Assembly: GCF_005155025.1 (NCBI RefSeq)
Contig: NZ_CP039731.1
Location: 868,001 to 932,000 of the forward strand
Direction of reading: 5' to 3'
Length of the DNA: 64,000 nucleotides
Source of the DNA: Aquitalea aquatilis
GTDB taxonomy: Bacteria; Pseudomonadota; Gammaproteobacteria; Burkholderiales; Chromobacteriaceae
The notes beneath the pieces were generated by a model that made no database searches, had not been told where the DNA came from, and saw only the letters and a program-made list of their open reading frames with translations. Both the position numbers and the translations under genes were made by a program. Positions 62,596 through 64,000 of the stretch are shown here, piece by piece. Position 1 is the stretch's first letter. Each line of letters starts with the position of its first letter.

Positions 62596-64000
62596 ATGCG
62601 CACCTCATCCCAACACGCACGGACTACTGCGCTGCCCACCAGCCTCGCGCTACTGCTCGGTCTGGCATGGCTGGCTTCTGGAACAGCCGCCTTGGCCGCG
62701 ACCAGTATTGAAAACGCTGCCACTACTCAAGCAGCCGCGGCTTATCCGGGGAAAGCAACTTCCAACATGTTTGGAGCGCAATTATTCGATGGTCATTTTA
62801 GCCAGATACCAAGCAGCGGCTTCAATCCAGACTACCGGATCAGCCTGGGTGACCGTATCAATCTGCGCCTGTGGGGGGCATTTCCCTACGAAGGCCAATT
62901 GCCAGTCGATCCGCAAGGCAATATTTTCATTCCCAATGTCGGCCCGGTTGCAGTGGCTGGCGTGCGTAATGCCGAACTGAACCCACACATCAGCCAACAG
63001 CTCGGCAAGGTATACAAATCCAATGTCCGCATGTACGCCAGCCTGGAGACGGCCCAGCCGGTCAAGGTCTTCGTCACCGGCTACGTCAAACAGCCAGGCC
63101 TCTATGGCGGCCTGGCGGCCGACAGCCCGCTCAGCTATCTGGACAAGGCTGGCGGCGTGGACAATGCCAGAGGCAGTTATGTGGATATTCGCATCTTGCG
63201 CGCCGGGCAATTGCGACTGCAGATCGATCTCTACCGTTTCCTACTGAACGGACAGCTGGATGTCACCCAGTTTGCCGATGGCGACGTGATCGTCGTCGGG
63301 CCGCGCCAGCATACCTTCTCCATGCGCGGCGAGGTGTACAACGCCTATGACTTCGAATTTCCCCACCCCAGCATCACGCTGCAGCAGGCCCTGGCCATGG
63401 CCAGGCCAAAACCTGGCGCCACCCACGTCAGCATTGTGCGTGGCCAGGGCAGCGCGCGCCGCAGCGAATACCACGCACTGGCTGCCATCGAGGGGCTGCA
63501 GCTGGAAGACGGCGACCAGCTAACCGTCACCGCCGACCGCTATGCCGGCACCATCCAGATCCGCGTGGAAGGAGCCCACTCCGGCGAACATGCCATCGTA
63601 CTGCCCTATGGGGCCAGCATGGCCGACATCCTTGCCCAACTGCGCGGCAACAGCATGTCACAAACTAATGCTCTGCAACTGTTTCGCCAATCCGTCGCCC
63701 AGCGACAGCAGGAAATGCTGGATGTCGCGCTCAACAAGCTGCAGGAAAGCGCACTTTCCGCCCGCTCAGCGACCAAGGAAGAGGCTGACTTGCGCAGCAA
63801 AGAAGCCGAACTGATTAGCAAATTCGTCGAACAAGCACGCAAAGTCACCCCTAAAGGGCAGGTGATTCTGAATGAAGAAAATCTGAGCAGCACTCTGCTG
63901 GAAGACGGCGACATTATTCGCATCCCGGAAAAAAGCAGCGTGGTGCAGGTACACGGCGAGGTGCTATTTCCCAATGCACTTGGCTGGCAACGCGGTCTGA
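62596..64000 (+). CDS. kpsD: Polysaccharide export outer-membrane/periplasmic protein KpsD, 3' end missing
   Basis: 468 codons are visible from ATG 62596; the gene leaves the right edge without a stop. It has a signal peptide (ALLLGLAWLASGTAALA), the Poly_export domain (DYRISLGDRINLRLWG, PVDPQGNIFIPNVGPV), a first SLBB-like unit (VKVFVTGYVKQPGLYGG) and later ones (FSMRGEVYNAY; VVQVHGEVLFPNA at the edge). It forms the outer-membrane export channel with KpsE. The order kpsF-M-T-E-D predicts polymer and lipid-anchor genes to the right. Confidence 0.92.
   Translation, partial: MRTSSQHARTTALPTSLALLLGLAWLASGTAALAATSIENAATTQAAAAYPGKATSNMFGAQLFDGHFSQIPSSGFNPDYRISLGDRINLRLWGAFPYEGQLPVDPQGNIFIPNVGPVAVAGVRNAELNPHISQQLGKVYKSNVRMYASLETAQPVKVFVTGYVKQPGLYGGLAADSPLSYLDKAGGVDNARGSYVDIRILRAGQLRLQIDLYRFLLNGQLDVTQFADGDVIVVGPRQHTFSMRGEVYNAYDFEFPHPSITLQQALAMARPKPGATHVSIVRGQGSARRSEYHALAAIEGLQLEDGDQLTVTADRYAGTIQIRVEGAHSGEHAIVLPYGASMADILAQLRGNSMSQTNALQLFRQSVAQRQQEMLDVALNKLQESALSARSATKEEADLRSKEAELISKFVEQARKVTPKGQVILNEENLSSTLLEDGDIIRIPEKSSVVQVHGEVLFPNALGWQRGL

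Overview
The window looks like the chromosome of a Gram-negative betaproteobacterium, most likely order Neisseriales and a Chromobacteriaceae-type relative rather than Neisseria. The basis is the gene order (ilvI-ilvH-ilvC-pssA-leuA; his genes followed by hinT, tatABC and a DUF2069 gene; an ECF sigma-DUF3619-DUF3106-RDD cluster; a cox cluster with small DUF2970 and DUF2909 genes). The Neisseria uptake word GCCGTCTGAA was not noticed as a repeated element. The exact genus is inference. I recognised no tRNA, rRNA, CRISPR array, insertion sequence or prophage.

Layout: (1) 1-4.5 kb: start of a giant LapA-like adhesin, then a LuxR-type regulator and a LapC/LapB-like type I secretion pair, all on the minus strand. 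(2) 4.7-13.9 kb: DUF2069, tatCBA, hinT and a his cluster (E, I, F, A, H, B, C, D, G), divided by at least two intrinsic terminators. (3) 13.9-23.1 kb: a YcgR-like PilZ protein, then sco, ctaB, ctaA, a small membrane protein, surf1, coxIII, DUF2970, ctaG, ctaD and coxB, encoding a caa3-type oxidase and its assembly factors. (4) 23.1-31.3 kb: a stretch with possible gene remnants, bioD, leuA with an N-terminal helix-turn-helix domain, pssA, ilvC, ilvH, ilvI. (5) 31.5-43.5 kb: the ECF sigma cluster, a MarR regulator with a 24-bp palindrome, mntH, a lytic transglycosylase, proS, kup, a GNAT-AmpD fusion, a hemerythrin, tal and a Dabb protein. (6) 43.7-49.7 kb: phoR, phoB, an Lrp/AsnC regulator, gap and the PTS transporter nagE. 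(7) 49.8-55.3 kb: PTS EIIA-HPr-EI fusion, NagB-II-type deaminase, nagA and a GntR/UTRA regulator, making an N-acetylglucosamine catabolic operon with nagE. (8) 55.8-58.9 kb: EamA exporter, a tolQ without tolR, tsaC and a periplasmic binding protein. (9) 59.1 kb to the end: an ABC-dependent capsule export operon, kpsF-kpsM-kpsT-kpsE-kpsD, the last gene running off the edge.

The best candidate for something undescribed is at leuA (24817-26860). The enzyme carries a Cro-like DNA-binding domain, expressed from its own good ribosome binding site. The promoter region carries three TTAGAC/GTC(T/C/A)AA inverted repeats, one lying over the predicted -35 box. This suggests a bifunctional isopropylmalate synthase that represses its own gene, with the leucine-binding C-terminal domain as built-in sensor. 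A second in-frame start would give the ordinary enzyme without the DNA-binding part. Other points worth a second look are the GNAT-AmpD fusion, helically phased repeats upstream of the nag regulator, an orphan terminator upstream of phoB, and terminators inside the his cluster.
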